Below are positions 41,018 to 48,976 of a stretch of DNA of 64,000 bases, piece by piece. Position numbers and translations under genes: made by a program. Within the stretch, counting starts at the first letter, position 1; each line of letters opens with the position of its first letter. This DNA comes from Streptomyces sp. NBC_01224 (GTDB lineage Bacteria; Actinomycetota; Actinomycetes; Streptomycetales; Streptomycetaceae). Below the pieces are notes generated by a model, which saw nothing but the letters and a program-made list of their open reading frames with translations, did not search any database and was not told the origin of the DNA. The stretch is taken from positions 4,154,001 through 4,218,000 of the forward strand of contig NZ_CP108529.1 of assembly GCF_036002945.1 (NCBI RefSeq), read 5' to 3'.

Positions 41018-41922
41018 GTGATCGGGGAAGTCACCGGGATCCGCAGGATCCGGATGCTGTACCTGCAGCTGTTGTACCGCTGCAACTTCGAGTGTCTGCA
41101 CTGCTTCCATGGCAAGAGGCTCAAGCACGCCGATGCCTTCACGGCAGACGAGGCCATCAACCTCCTCACACTCATGCGCGCCCAGTACGGCACCGAGGCT
41201 GTCACCCTGCTGGGCGGCGAGCCGTTCGTCTACAAGGACCTCGCCTACGTCGTCCGGTACGCCAAGCAGGAACTGGGCATGCAGGTCGAGATCTGCACCA
41301 ACGGCTATCGGATCGAGCGCCGGCTCACCGAGATCGCCCCCCCCACCTGGACCTGCTGCGGGTATCGCTGGAGGGCATCGGCTCGACCAACGACCACGTC
41401 CGCAAGTTCGGGAGCTATCGGAGTGCGCTGAGCGCCCTCGATATCGCCCGGGGACTCGGTGTCCGTACCGGAGCGACCCTGACGGTCACGTCTCGCAACA
41501 TCGGCGAGGTGCTCCCGCTTGCCCGCACCCTCCAGAACTACGGGGCAGAGCAGTTGAAGCTTCACTGCCTCCGACCGGTCGGCAACGCAGCAGATCACCC
41601 CGAGCTCCTCATCACCGACTCCGCCGCCTACATCCGCCTACGTGAACAGCTCCAGACCGCCGACCTGACCATCGAAGTGATCGTCGACGAGGACTTGTCC
41701 GGGAACGGTGCCCCGGAGACTTGCGCTCCTGCAGGTGGCCCGACACAGATCGATCGGATCGAGGCCGACCCGCGCGGCGCACTCACCATGTCCTGCAAGG
41801 CCGTCGGCAAGGACTCCCACGCTTTCTGGTACGACAAGCTCGCTGACCACATCGACCACCGGCCATCCGCCACCGACGAACTCACGCTCGCGGTACCGGA
41901 CGTCGTGTACGGCCGTGTCTGA
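41018..41922 (+). pseudogene. Radical SAM protein with twitch/SPASM-like C-terminus, frameshifted in a C8 tract
   Basis: GTG 41018 has AAGGAGG 5 nt upstream. Residues 1-108 contain the cluster motif CNFECLHC (CX3CX2C) in LYLQLLYRCNFECLHCFHGK, then TLLGGEPFVYKDLA and EICTNGYRI. At 41337-41344 eight C occur; one more C would join this frame to the downstream one, which continues HLDLLRVSLEGIGSTNDHVR, LKLHCLRPVGNAA and a C-terminal TCAPAG...MSCKAVG Cys pair typical of an auxiliary cluster. As read, the product stops at 41431 after 137 residues. This may be a real mutation, phase variation or a sequencing error. Start of a four-gene operon. Confidence 0.85.
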
Positions 41923-42556
41923 CGCCCCGCTGTTCGAGAGCCTCGAAGGACTTCGCGGCACCGGCAAGTCGACCATCGCACCGATGCTGGCAGCAGCCCG
42001 TGAAGCCGTTCTGGTCCCGACCGTGCCGCTCTTCTACCAGCCTCTGCGGCGCGAGGTGGACCTGCGGGCGAATGCCGAGGCCAGGATGTGCTTCTACCTG
42101 TCCGCGCTGTTCACCGCGGCTGATGAGATACGCCGCCACCTGTCCTCGGGCACCCCGGTCGTCGTGGAGAGCTACTTCGCTCGCTGCCTCGCCACCCACC
42201 GTGCTCTCGGTGTTCGTCTCGGGGTCAGTCTGCCGCCCGACCTGCCGCAGCCCGTGACCTACCAGCTGACGTGCGGCGAAGACGAGCGCCAGCGTCGGCT
42301 CGCTGAGCGGACCAAGCCGGTCTCCCGCTGGGACACCCTCGTCGGGGGCTCTGGCGACCGGGTTACCGACGCCTATGCCCAGTTCCCGATGCACCGCGTG
42401 GACACCACGCGCCTGGACCCCGACGAGGTCCTCCAGGCGATCCTCGCCACCGACACGCAAGGAGCCCACCACTGTGCAAACGCAGAGCCTGTGGGAGCAC
42501 ACCCTCACCTTCTTTCCCCAGTTCCTCGCCGCGCTGAAGGAGCGTGCCACTCCTGA
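41915..42556 (+). CDS. P-loop nucleoside/nucleotide kinase (thymidylate-kinase-like)
   Basis: 213 residues. Walker A in FESLEGLRGTGKSTIAPMLA, LID/acceptor region with DEIRRHLSSGTPVVVESYFARCLA (like the DRY-type segment of dTMP kinases), and QLTCGEDERQRRLAERTKPVSRWDTL. GTG 41915 overlaps the radical SAM stop by 8 nt. It reads 83 nt into the methyltransferase gene; the last 25 residues look less conserved. Probably phosphorylates a nucleoside or nucleotide, perhaps the product of the radical SAM step. Confidence 0.78.
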   Translation: MSDAPLFESLEGLRGTGKSTIAPMLAAAREAVLVPTVPLFYQPLRREVDLRANAEARMCFYLSALFTAADEIRRHLSSGTPVVVESYFARCLATHRALGVRLGVSLPPDLPQPVTYQLTCGEDERQRRLAERTKPVSRWDTLVGGSGDRVTDAYAQFPMHRVDTTRLDPDEVLQAILATDTQGAHHCANAEPVGAHPHLLSPVPRRAEGACHS

Positions 42557-43121
42557 CGCCACTGTCGCGGTCATCGGCGCGAGCGACGGCAAGTTCATCC
42601 TGCCGCTGGCTGCCGCCGGCTACCGAGTGATCGCCGTAGAACGCGACCCGCTTGCTCTTCACGGTGGTGAAGTCACGCTCCCGGGTGACAACCAGGCTCA
42701 CGCCATGGGCCTCATCGACCGGCTCAAGCTCGAATCGCTATACGACCGAGTGCAGGTCGTGGAGGAGGACTTCCTTCAATGGGAGCCTCTGGACATGCCC
42801 TGCGACGCCATCTGGACGAGCTGCTCGTGGCATTACAGTGCCAACCACCATCGCCCGCTCGCCGAGTTCATCACCCGCATGCAGTCGTCCGTACGCCAGG
42901 ACGGTCTGTTCGGCGCGGAGTTCATGATGCCTGTCACCCAACGCCAACACCTGATCGAGCACTACACGTCCCCCGAGAAGCTCAGGCGTCACTTCATCGG
43001 CGACTGGGACGCTCTGCTGACCCTGCGAACGAATGAGTTCGCCGAGCAAGCCCACATCGGCCAGCTCCAGGACCACACCCACCGGATGGGTCTGCTCCTC
43101 GCGGCCCGCAGCCCCTCGTAG
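42474..43121 (+). CDS. Class I SAM-dependent methyltransferase
   Basis: 215 residues. Motif I VAVIGASDGKFILPLAAAGY and acidic motif II VIAVERDPLAL, then VQVVEEDFLQWEPLDMPCDAIWTSCSWHY (motif IV). The His-rich SWHYSANHHRPLAEFI segment may be at the active site. GTG 42474 has AAGGAG 10 nt upstream. It overlaps the kinase gene by 83 nt and is followed after 16 nt by the CYTH gene. Acceptor unknown. Confidence 0.85.
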   Translation: MQTQSLWEHTLTFFPQFLAALKERATPDATVAVIGASDGKFILPLAAAGYRVIAVERDPLALHGGEVTLPGDNQAHAMGLIDRLKLESLYDRVQVVEEDFLQWEPLDMPCDAIWTSCSWHYSANHHRPLAEFITRMQSSVRQDGLFGAEFMMPVTQRQHLIEHYTSPEKLRRHFIGDWDALLTLRTNEFAEQAHIGQLQDHTHRMGLLLAARSPS

Positions 43122-43137
43122 CGCAAAGGAAAAGCCC

Positions 43138-43725
43138 ATGAAGCACGAGTACGAGGCCAAGTTCCTCGCCATCGACGTCGCCGGCCTTCAGGCCAAGCTG
43201 ACCACTCTGGGCGCCGCCCAAGCGTTCCCGCGCACCCTTCTCACCCGCAAGATCTTCGAGAACGACGCCCTCGAAGGAGGTGCCTGGGTGCGACTGCGCG
43301 ACGAGGGCACCCGATCGACGCTGACACTCAAGCAGGTCACCGACGCCACCACGATCGACGGCACCACCGAGATCGAAACCGAGGTAACGGACCTGCACGC
43401 CATGGCCGAGATCCTCCGCAGCCTCGGCATGCGCGAGGTCCGGTATCAGGAGAACTACCGCGAGGAGTGGAGCCTCGGCGAGGTCGCCTTCGACTTCGAT
43501 ACCTGGCCGGACCTCCCCACCTTCGTGGAAATCGAAGGGCCTGACGAGGCATCGGTCCGACAAGCAGCTGCACTGCTCGAACTCGACTACTCGGAAGCCC
43601 GGTTCGGCAGCGTGGATGAGATCTACAAGAGCGAATCCGGCCGCGACATCCTGGCCGAACCCACCCTCCTCTTCGCGGACGCCGACAAGAGTGAGGCAGC
43701 CCCAGTGGCCGCCCATGGCCACTGA
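43138..43725 (+). CDS. CYTH-domain phosphohydrolase (class IV adenylate cyclase / ThTPase-like)
   Basis: 195 residues forming a beta-tunnel triphosphate-binding domain. The N-terminal ExExK is in MKHEYEAKFLAI; further basic and acidic tunnel residues lie in AWVRLRDEG, TLTLKQVTD, ETEIEVTD-like segments and NYREEWSLGEVAFDFDTWPDLPTFVEIEGP. CYTH enzymes act on triphosphates (ATP, ThTP, tripolyphosphate). AAAGGAAAAG precedes ATG 43138. Last of four closely spaced genes. Confidence 0.9.
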   Translation: MKHEYEAKFLAIDVAGLQAKLTTLGAAQAFPRTLLTRKIFENDALEGGAWVRLRDEGTRSTLTLKQVTDATTIDGTTEIETEVTDLHAMAEILRSLGMREVRYQENYREEWSLGEVAFDFDTWPDLPTFVEIEGPDEASVRQAAALLELDYSEARFGSVDEIYKSESGRDILAEPTLLFADADKSEAAPVAAHGH

Positions 43726-43741
43726 CGTTGAGGGCTGAGCT

Positions 43742-44338
43742 GTGCTGATGGAACTGGCCGTACCACACCGGGTGACACCCGGGATCGCCGAGTTCGCTCG
43801 CGGTGGTCTGCCCGCACCGGCAGGTACCGACGACGGCAACCACTGGATCGATGGGCTCTGCTGGCTCTACTGCGGCCAGAAGTGGACCCGTGTCCTGTGG
43901 ATCGGTCCCGTGAGCGTGGCCGGTGCCCAAGCAGCGATGTACGCCTGCGGTCCCTGCATCCGGGCACTTCAGGAGCAGGTCTGGCAATCCATCCTTCTCA
44001 ACGATGATCCGGTTCGTTCGACGCGGCCCGGGATCCCCACTCAGGCAGAGCCGGTTGGCGGACGTCGGAGTCCTCCCCCACGTCGGGAAGAGCGCCGCCG
44101 AGGCCACCGCCAAGCTGGTCCCGCTCCAGCGGAAGGCCGAGGCGGAGGACGCCGCCCGCAAGGCGGAGAAAGCCCGGAAGAAGGCCCAGCGCGCCAAGAA
44201 AGCCGAGGCCGCAGGCAAGAAGAAGGCGAAGCGGAAGAAGCCGGGGAAGTAGGGCCCAGAGCCCCTCCGCTCACGCGTCGCTCACGCAAGTCCTCCCACG
44301 ACACCGCGACCACACGCCCCGCCACGCCTCATGCATAA
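43742..44338 (+). CDS. Hypothetical protein with Cys pairs; 3' half probably degraded
   Basis: The first 90 residues look genuine: GLPAPAGTDDGNHWIDGLCW, LYCGQKWTRVLWIGP, and MYACGPCIRALQEQVW, with CxxxC- and CxxC-type pairs. After about 44015 the frame turns Arg/Pro/Glu-rich and the neighbouring frame looks more coding, so the end is probably a fusion to a relic. GTG 43742 after GAGGG. Not recognised; it lies only 16 nt past the CYTH stop and may belong to the operon. Confidence 0.45.
   Translation: MLMELAVPHRVTPGIAEFARGGLPAPAGTDDGNHWIDGLCWLYCGQKWTRVLWIGPVSVAGAQAAMYACGPCIRALQEQVWQSILLNDDPVRSTRPGIPTQAEPVGGRRSPPPRREERRRGHRQAGPAPAEGRGGGRRPQGGESPEEGPARQESRGRRQEEGEAEEAGEVGPRAPPLTRRSRKSSHDTATTRPATPHA
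44043..44252 (+). pseudogene. C-terminal relic, Lys/Ala-rich
   Basis: A second plus frame reads RLADVGVLPHVGKSAAEATA followed by KLVPLQRKAEAEDAARKAEK and a tail of Lys/Arg ending KKAKRKKPGK. No start of its own. It abuts the right attachment site, where an integrase gene often lies, but I cannot identify an integrase motif. Confidence 0.4.
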
Positions 44339-44340
44339 GA

Positions 44341-44375
44341 AAACCCCAGGTCACGGGCTGTGTGACCTGGGGTTT
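44341..44375 (-). terminator. Terminator of tRNA-Thr
   Basis: Perfect 14-bp stem AAACCCCAGGTCAC/GTGACCTGGGGTTT with a 7-nt loop, 5 nt beyond the tRNA 3' end. It lies inside the island, so the island brought its own terminator. Confidence 0.88.
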
Positions 44376-44380
44376 CTCTG

Positions 44381-44454
44381 AGCCCCCTGTCGGATTCGAA
44401 CCGACGACCTACGCATTACAAGTGCGTTGCTCTGGCCAGCTGAGCTAAGGAGGC
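44381..44454 (-). tRNA. tRNA-Thr (anticodon UGU)
   Basis: 74-nt cloverleaf on the minus strand: acceptor GCCTCCT/AGGGGGC, D arm GCTC/GAGC, anticodon stem ACGCA/TGCGT with loop CTTGTAA (anticodon TGT), T arm GTCGG-TTCGAAT-CCGAC. CCA is not encoded. Its 3' part is duplicated at 35670-35710, marking integration of the island. Confidence 0.96.
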
Positions 44455-44633
44455 ATGCCGGAGCAGTGTAACCAACACTGCTCCCTGCGCGGTCCCAAAA
44501 TTTCGCGCCCCTCGAACTACTGACAGATTTCAAATGGCCGGGTAGCGTCGCTGAGGATTCACCCAAGTGGACCAGACCACTCCCTTACTCGGATCGTCCG
44601 GCACGTTCCTGCCGGTGAAGGAGAAGATTCAGC

Positions 44634-45770
44634 ATGGCCAGTGTCACGTTCGACAAGGCGTCCCGCGTCTACCCCGGCTCCACCAAGCCAGCCGTGGACC
44701 AGCTCGAGATCGACATCGCGGACGGCGAGTTCCTCGTCCTCGTCGGTCCTTCCGGTTGTGGCAAGTCGACCTCCCTGCGCATGCTCGCGGGTCTTGAGGA
44801 CGTCAACGGCGGCGCGATCCGCATCGGCGACCGCGACGTCACGCACCTGCCCCCGAAGGACCGGGACATCGCCATGGTGTTCCAGAACTACGCGCTCTAC
44901 CCGCACATGAGCGTCGCGGACAACATGGGCTTCGCGCTCAAGATCGCCGGTGTCAACAAGACCGAGATCCGGGCGAAGGTCGAAGAGGCCGCCAAGATGC
45001 TGGACCTCACCGAGTACCTGGACCGCAAGCCGAAGGCGCTCTCCGGTGGTCAGCGTCAGCGTGTCGCGATGGGCCGTGCCATTGTGCGTGAGCCGCAGGT
45101 CTTCCTCATGGACGAGCCGCTGTCGAACCTCGACGCCAAGCTCCGTGTCTCCACCCGTACGCAGATCGCCTCGCTCCAGCGCCGTCTGGGCATCACGACC
45201 GTGTACGTCACGCACGACCAGGTCGAGGCCCTGACCATGGGTGACCGTGTCGCGGTCCTCAAGGACGGTCTGCTCCAGCAGGTCGACTCGCCGCGCAACA
45301 TGTACGACAAGCCGGCGAACCTCTTCGTGGCCGGCTTCATCGGCTCCCCGGCCATGAACCTGGTCGAGGTCCCGATCACCGACGGCGGTGTGAAGTTCGG
45401 CAACAGCGTCGTCCCGGTCTCCCGTGAGGCGCTCTCCGCCGCCGCGGACAAGGGCGACACGACCGTCACGGTCGGCATCCGCCCCGAGCACTTCGACATC
45501 GTCGAGCACGGTGGCGCCGCCGCCAAGTCGCTCACCAAGGACAGCGCCGACGCCCCGGCCGGCCTGGCCGTCTCGGTCAACGTCGTCGAGGAGCTCGGCG
45601 CCGACGGCTTCGTCTACGGCTCCGCGCGGGTCGGCGGCGAGGACAAGGACCTGGTCGTCCGCGTCGGTGGCCGCGCCGTTCCGGAGAAGGGCACCAAGCT
45701 GCACGTCGTGCCGCGCCCGGACGAGCTGCACGTCTTCTCGACCTCGACGGGTGCGCGTCTCACCGACTGA
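44634..45770 (+). CDS. msiK: ABC transporter ATPase MsiK (multiple sugar import)
   Basis: Shared ATPase that energises many sugar ABC importers in Streptomyces (cellobiose, maltose, xylobiose, chitobiose). 378 residues. Walker A GPSGCGKST, Q-loop MVFQNYALYPHM, signature ALSGGQRQRVAMGRA, Walker B VFLMDEPLSNLD, H-loop YVTHDQ, then the C-terminal regulatory TOBE domain. GGAGAAG precedes ATG 44634. It stands alone with its own terminator, as expected of an ATPase shared by several importers. Confidence 0.95.
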   Translation: MASVTFDKASRVYPGSTKPAVDQLEIDIADGEFLVLVGPSGCGKSTSLRMLAGLEDVNGGAIRIGDRDVTHLPPKDRDIAMVFQNYALYPHMSVADNMGFALKIAGVNKTEIRAKVEEAAKMLDLTEYLDRKPKALSGGQRQRVAMGRAIVREPQVFLMDEPLSNLDAKLRVSTRTQIASLQRRLGITTVYVTHDQVEALTMGDRVAVLKDGLLQQVDSPRNMYDKPANLFVAGFIGSPAMNLVEVPITDGGVKFGNSVVPVSREALSAAADKGDTTVTVGIRPEHFDIVEHGGAAAKSLTKDSADAPAGLAVSVNVVEELGADGFVYGSARVGGEDKDLVVRVGGRAVPEKGTKLHVVPRPDELHVFSTSTGARLTD

Positions 45771-45794
45771 CGCCCCGCGCACCCGCACCGCAGC

Positions 45795-45823
45795 CGGCCC
45801 CGCACGTTCTCCGTGCGGGGCCG
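45795..45823 (+). terminator. Terminator of msiK
   Basis: CGGCCCCGCACG/CGTGCGGGGCCG with loop TTCTC, 25 nt past the stop. Confidence 0.88.
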
Positions 45824-45983
45824 TTCGCGCGCCGTGGGGCGTGCTTGGGTTTGGATCCGTACAGCGCCGAAATCCCCGGCACACCGGTCATTTCGCCGCG
45901 GCTCGTCAACACACGATTCGAAAAGCTTCCTCGAACCATCCCCCTCAAGGGTGACGAAATGTCGCCAAATCATCACTGCCCGC

Positions 45984-45989
45984 TACGCT
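45984..45989 (+). promoter_or_regulatory. -10 element of a leaderless transcript
   Basis: TACGCT, 6 nt before GTG 45996. Confidence 0.5.
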
Positions 45990-45995
45990 CGCTGC

Positions 45996-46409
45996 GTGAC
46001 CCACACCGCGCGCCGCATCGGCCGAACCCTCGCTTTCGTACTGCCCGTCGTGATGGTCCTCTCCGGGACTCTCGCCGTCACCAGCGTGCCGTGGGCAGCG
46101 CACAATTCCGAGTCGCAGGTCCTGACCGCATCGGCTCACAATCTTTCGAAGCGTGCCAAGGCGAGCACTCCGCAGGACATCCTCCGTGACCGGCTGCTCG
46201 TGGAGCTTCGGGAGAAGGACCCGGGTGTCGCGCTGACGGACCTGCAGCGTTCCGTCGAGGGCCGCCCCTCGCTCGCCCAGCACTGCATGTCGATCGCGAA
46301 GGCGCTGGGCCGCGCCGCGGTCGAGCAGTACGGTCCGACGCGCGCCCACCGGTTCTCGCGCCCCGTCTGCGACACGTCGTTCGCCTCGGGCGTCGCACAG
46401 TTCAGCTGA
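45996..46409 (+). CDS. Conserved exported/membrane-anchored hypothetical protein (137 aa)
   Basis: GTG 45996 follows TACGCT by 6 nt with no ribosome site, so a leaderless message is likely. The N-terminus is a signal anchor or signal peptide (RRIGRTLAFVLPVVMVLSGTLAVTS), then a helical domain with STPQDILRDRLLVELREKDP, ALTDLQRSVEGRPSLAQHCMSIAKALGRAAVEQYG and two Cys. Not recognised; conserved position next to msiK and the nucleotidyltransferase in Streptomyces is from memory. Confidence 0.72.
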   Translation: MTHTARRIGRTLAFVLPVVMVLSGTLAVTSVPWAAHNSESQVLTASAHNLSKRAKASTPQDILRDRLLVELREKDPGVALTDLQRSVEGRPSLAQHCMSIAKALGRAAVEQYGPTRAHRFSRPVCDTSFASGVAQFS

Positions 46410-46430
46410 CCCGCCGGTCCGGGCACCGCA

Positions 46431-46436
46431 TATCGT
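46431..46436 (+). promoter_or_regulatory. -10 element of a leaderless nucleotidyltransferase transcript
   Basis: TATCGT, 7 nt before ATG 46444; no ribosome site. Confidence 0.5.
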
Positions 46437-46443
46437 GCCTGGC

Positions 46444-47154
46444 ATGCATACGTATCCGACGCAGGCCGTGGTCCTGGCGGGTGGCCAGGGATCGCGGCTG
46501 CGCCCGTACACCGATGACCGCCCCAAGCCGATGGTCGAGATCCCGGGCACCGGGACTCCGATCATCGGCCATCAGCTGTCCTGGCTGGCCGCCGAGGGCG
46601 TGACCGACGCCGTGGTGTCGTGCGGTCATCTGGCCGAGGTACTGCAGGAGTGGCTGGACTCGGCAGTGCTGCCGCTGCGAGTGACGACCGTCGTGGAGTC
46701 CGAGCCCCTGGGACGGGGCGGCGGGCTGAAGTACGCCGCCGCCCGGCTGCCCGATCCGGAACAGCCCTGGTACGCCACCAATGGCGACATCTGGACGCGC
46801 TTCTCCCTGCGCGAGATGGCCGCGTTCCACGCCGAGCGCGATGCGACCGCCACACTGGCCCTGGCCCGCCCCCGTATCCCGTGGGGTGCGGTGGAGACGG
46901 ACGCGTTCGGGCACATCACCGACTTCATCGAGTCGCCGCCGTCGCCGTACCTGATCAACGCCGGTGTGTACGTCTTCTCGCCGACGTTCACGACGCTGCT
47001 GCCGGACCGGGGCGACCATGAGCGGACGACGTTCCCGCGGCTGGCCCGTGAGCGCAGGCTGGCCGGTTACCCGTTGCCGCACGGGGCGTACTGGCGGGCC
47101 ATCGACACGGCGAAGGACCTGACCGAGGCCGCCAAGGAACTCGACGGGCAGTAG
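46444..47154 (+). CDS. Sugar-1-phosphate nucleotidyltransferase (NDP-sugar pyrophosphorylase)
   Basis: 236 residues, GT-A-like. NTP-binding signature AVVLAGGQGSRLRPYTDDRPKPMVEI at the N-terminus, GRGGGLKYAAARL, and the metal-binding YATNGDIWTRF. Activates a sugar-1-phosphate (mannose, glucose or similar) with NTP; the short length without a beta-helix or PMI domain leaves the sugar open. ATG 46444 is probably leaderless. Followed by a perfect terminator. Confidence 0.88.
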   Translation: MHTYPTQAVVLAGGQGSRLRPYTDDRPKPMVEIPGTGTPIIGHQLSWLAAEGVTDAVVSCGHLAEVLQEWLDSAVLPLRVTTVVESEPLGRGGGLKYAAARLPDPEQPWYATNGDIWTRFSLREMAAFHAERDATATLALARPRIPWGAVETDAFGHITDFIESPPSPYLINAGVYVFSPTFTTLLPDRGDHERTTFPRLARERRLAGYPLPHGAYWRAIDTAKDLTEAAKELDGQ

Positions 47155-47173
47155 GAAAGAGCGGCGCAGTACG

Positions 47174-47213
47174 CGAAGGGCGGTCACCGGTTCGTTCCGG
47201 TGACCGCCCTTCG
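47174..47213. terminator. Bidirectional terminator
   Basis: Perfect 17-bp stem CGAAGGGCGGTCACCGG/CCGGTGACCGCCCTTCG, loop TTCGTT, between convergent genes. Confidence 0.92.
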
Positions 47214-47233
47214 TCTGCTGCGGTCCGGGGGTC

Positions 47234-48862
47234 TCAGCCGAGCAGACCGCCGATGGGGTTCTGCCCGCCGCCGGACGTTCCGCCGGTGGAGCCGCCGCCG
47301 CTGTCCGAGCCGCCGCCCGTGGAACCGCCGCCGGTGCCGGTGGAGCCGGAAGAGCTCGGGCCGGAGCTGCTGGACGGCGGCTGCTGCGGGGTCGTCTGCT
47401 GCGGGGGCTGCTGGGCGGTGCCCTGGGTCTGGCTGGGCTGTCCGGCACCGGCACCCGCCTGGCCGGACTCGCGGACGGCTTCCGCAGCGGGCGTGGACGC
47501 CTTGGCGGACGGGGTGGTGGAGGCACTGCTGCGGGAGGGCGAGGGGCGCCGTCCGTCGGGCGTGTGGGAGGCCCGGCCGCTACCGGACTCCTGCGGGAGC
47601 GGAGAGCCGGGGAGCTGGTTGGTCGGGTCGCCGTTCGGACCAGGCACGGTGACGACCTGGGAGGAGCGGACAGCACCGCCGAGCATGGAGCCCACGAGAA
47701 GGGTGAGGCCGACGACGACGGTGGCGACGACGGCACCCCGGCGCAGCACCCGGCGGCGGAGGTCCCAGATCGCCGAGCGCGGGCCGAGCCTGCGCCAGGC
47801 CTCACCTGCTAGCCGTCCGTCGACGGAGTAGACGGGGGCGCCCGCGATGATCAGCGGGCTCCAGGCGGCGAGGTAGATGATGTCGGGCGCGTCGTAGACG
47901 GCGACGGTGCGCCAGGTGACGGTGACCAGCAGGGCGGCGGAGAGGAGAGCGCCGACGGAGGCGGCGACGCGCTGCCAGAGACCGAGGACGGTGAGGACAC
48001 CGACGACGACCTGGAGGAAGGCAACGGTGAGTCCGGCACCCACCGGGTGTGAGAGCGCGAAGTCGCGCAGTGGCTCGGCCAGCCCCCAGGGGTGCAGCGA
48101 GGTCAGCCACTTGACCATGGAGCCGCGCTCGCCGCCGTCGAAGTAGACGGGGTCGCACAGCTTGCCCATGCCCGCGTAGATGGAGATGAAGCCGAGGAAG
48201 ACACGCATGGGCAGCAGCACGACGCCGAGGTTCATCCGGCGCCCGGGGTAGTACGCGTGCCGTACGGAATCGCCGCTGTGGCGCCGCCCCCGGGCCTCGG
48301 TGATGTCGTCGTACTCGTACTCGCCCTCGTCGTACGCCTCTCGGCCGTACGGCCCGGTGTCGACGGGGTCGTAGGCGCCGACCGCCCGGCGCATGGGCGG
48401 CAGCAGGGGGCCGCTGCCGTGGCGGCCCGGCTGCTGGGGCGCGGTGATGACGGGGTTGGGCTGGGTATCTTCGAGGCGCTCGATGACCTGGGTGCCGCGC
48501 GCACCGAGCCCGCCGTCGGACTCGTGGCCGGCGTAGGGGTCGTATGCGGTGGCCGGGCGGCCCGCGGTGGAGTTCCGTACGGCCTGGAGGAGTCCGGTGG
48601 CGCCGGGGTCGCCGGGGGCGGACCGGCCGCTCCACACGACGGGCGAGCGCCTGCCGCGTACAGCTCCGGCGGAGCCGCTCATGGCGGGGATCCTGGGCGC
48701 GCCGGCGGGGGCCAGACCGCGCAGCCGCGGGCGCTGGCCGGGGGCGAGCCGCACCCGGAAGCTGGCGTGGTTGACGATGACCTGCGCAGGGTCGCAGTCC
48801 ACCTTGGCCATGCTCAGGGCGGGTTGTTCGTCGAACCGAGGCGTTCTGGTGTCCACACTCAT
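47234..48862 (-). CDS. DoxX-family membrane protein with long flanking low-complexity regions
   Basis: 542 residues. About 210 N-terminal residues are cytoplasmic and disordered (Arg/Gly/Pro/Tyr-rich). A DoxX domain follows with four helices (MNLGVVLLPMRVFLGFISIYAGMGKLCDP is the family signature start; then VGAGLTVAFLQVVVGVLTVLG), then a further helix GAVVATVVVGLTLLVGSMLGG and a Ser/Gly/Gln-rich tail. DoxX proteins are linked to quinone/thiol redox membrane complexes. Start ATG 48862 is the furthest upstream and has no clear ribosome site. Confidence 0.85.
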   Translation of the reverse strand: MSVDTRTPRFDEQPALSMAKVDCDPAQVIVNHASFRVRLAPGQRPRLRGLAPAGAPRIPAMSGSAGAVRGRRSPVVWSGRSAPGDPGATGLLQAVRNSTAGRPATAYDPYAGHESDGGLGARGTQVIERLEDTQPNPVITAPQQPGRHGSGPLLPPMRRAVGAYDPVDTGPYGREAYDEGEYEYDDITEARGRRHSGDSVRHAYYPGRRMNLGVVLLPMRVFLGFISIYAGMGKLCDPVYFDGGERGSMVKWLTSLHPWGLAEPLRDFALSHPVGAGLTVAFLQVVVGVLTVLGLWQRVAASVGALLSAALLVTVTWRTVAVYDAPDIIYLAAWSPLIIAGAPVYSVDGRLAGEAWRRLGPRSAIWDLRRRVLRRGAVVATVVVGLTLLVGSMLGGAVRSSQVVTVPGPNGDPTNQLPGSPLPQESGSGRASHTPDGRRPSPSRSSASTTPSAKASTPAAEAVRESGQAGAGAGQPSQTQGTAQQPPQQTTPQQPPSSSSGPSSSGSTGTGGGSTGGGSDSGGGSTGGTSGGGQNPIGGLLG

Positions 48863-48894
48863 CTAACCGAGTGATGTGTGTTTAGGACACTGCC

Positions 48895-48926
48895 TTGACG
48901 GGCCCGAAGTGTCCGAGGCCCGTCAA
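48895..48926 (-). terminator. Terminator of rlmB
   Basis: TTGACGGGCC/GGCCCGTCAA with a 12-nt loop, 51 nt beyond the rlmB stop. Confidence 0.7.
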
Positions 48927-48976
48927 TGGGTCCGGCAGAGGGCGCCCCGGTCGGCCGCCCCCCGGCCGGGTGACTT

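Larger units (their letters stand above)
35670..44419. mobile_element. 8.7-kb genomic island in the 3' end of tRNA-Thr(UGU)
   Basis: Bounded by direct repeats of 41 bp (35670-35710 and 44379-44419) made of the tRNA 3' end, as left by a tyrosine integrase. The intact tRNA is at the right; the left copy is the displaced end. Inside are gene relics, a truncated regulator, and an operon for radical SAM, kinase, methyltransferase and CYTH enzymes. No integrase, excisionase, replication or transfer gene was recognised, so the element is now immobile or depended on a helper. Confidence 0.82.

Noticed and set aside
41018..41922. Prokaryotic viperin
   Set aside because: The idea came from a radical SAM enzyme beside a nucleotide kinase. 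The cluster motif context and the C-terminal Cys pair look like twitch/SPASM enzymes, not viperin.
43742..44338. Integrase at the right end of the island
   Set aside because: The position would fit, but neither frame shows the R-H-R-Y motifs of a tyrosine integrase or a serine recombinase motif.
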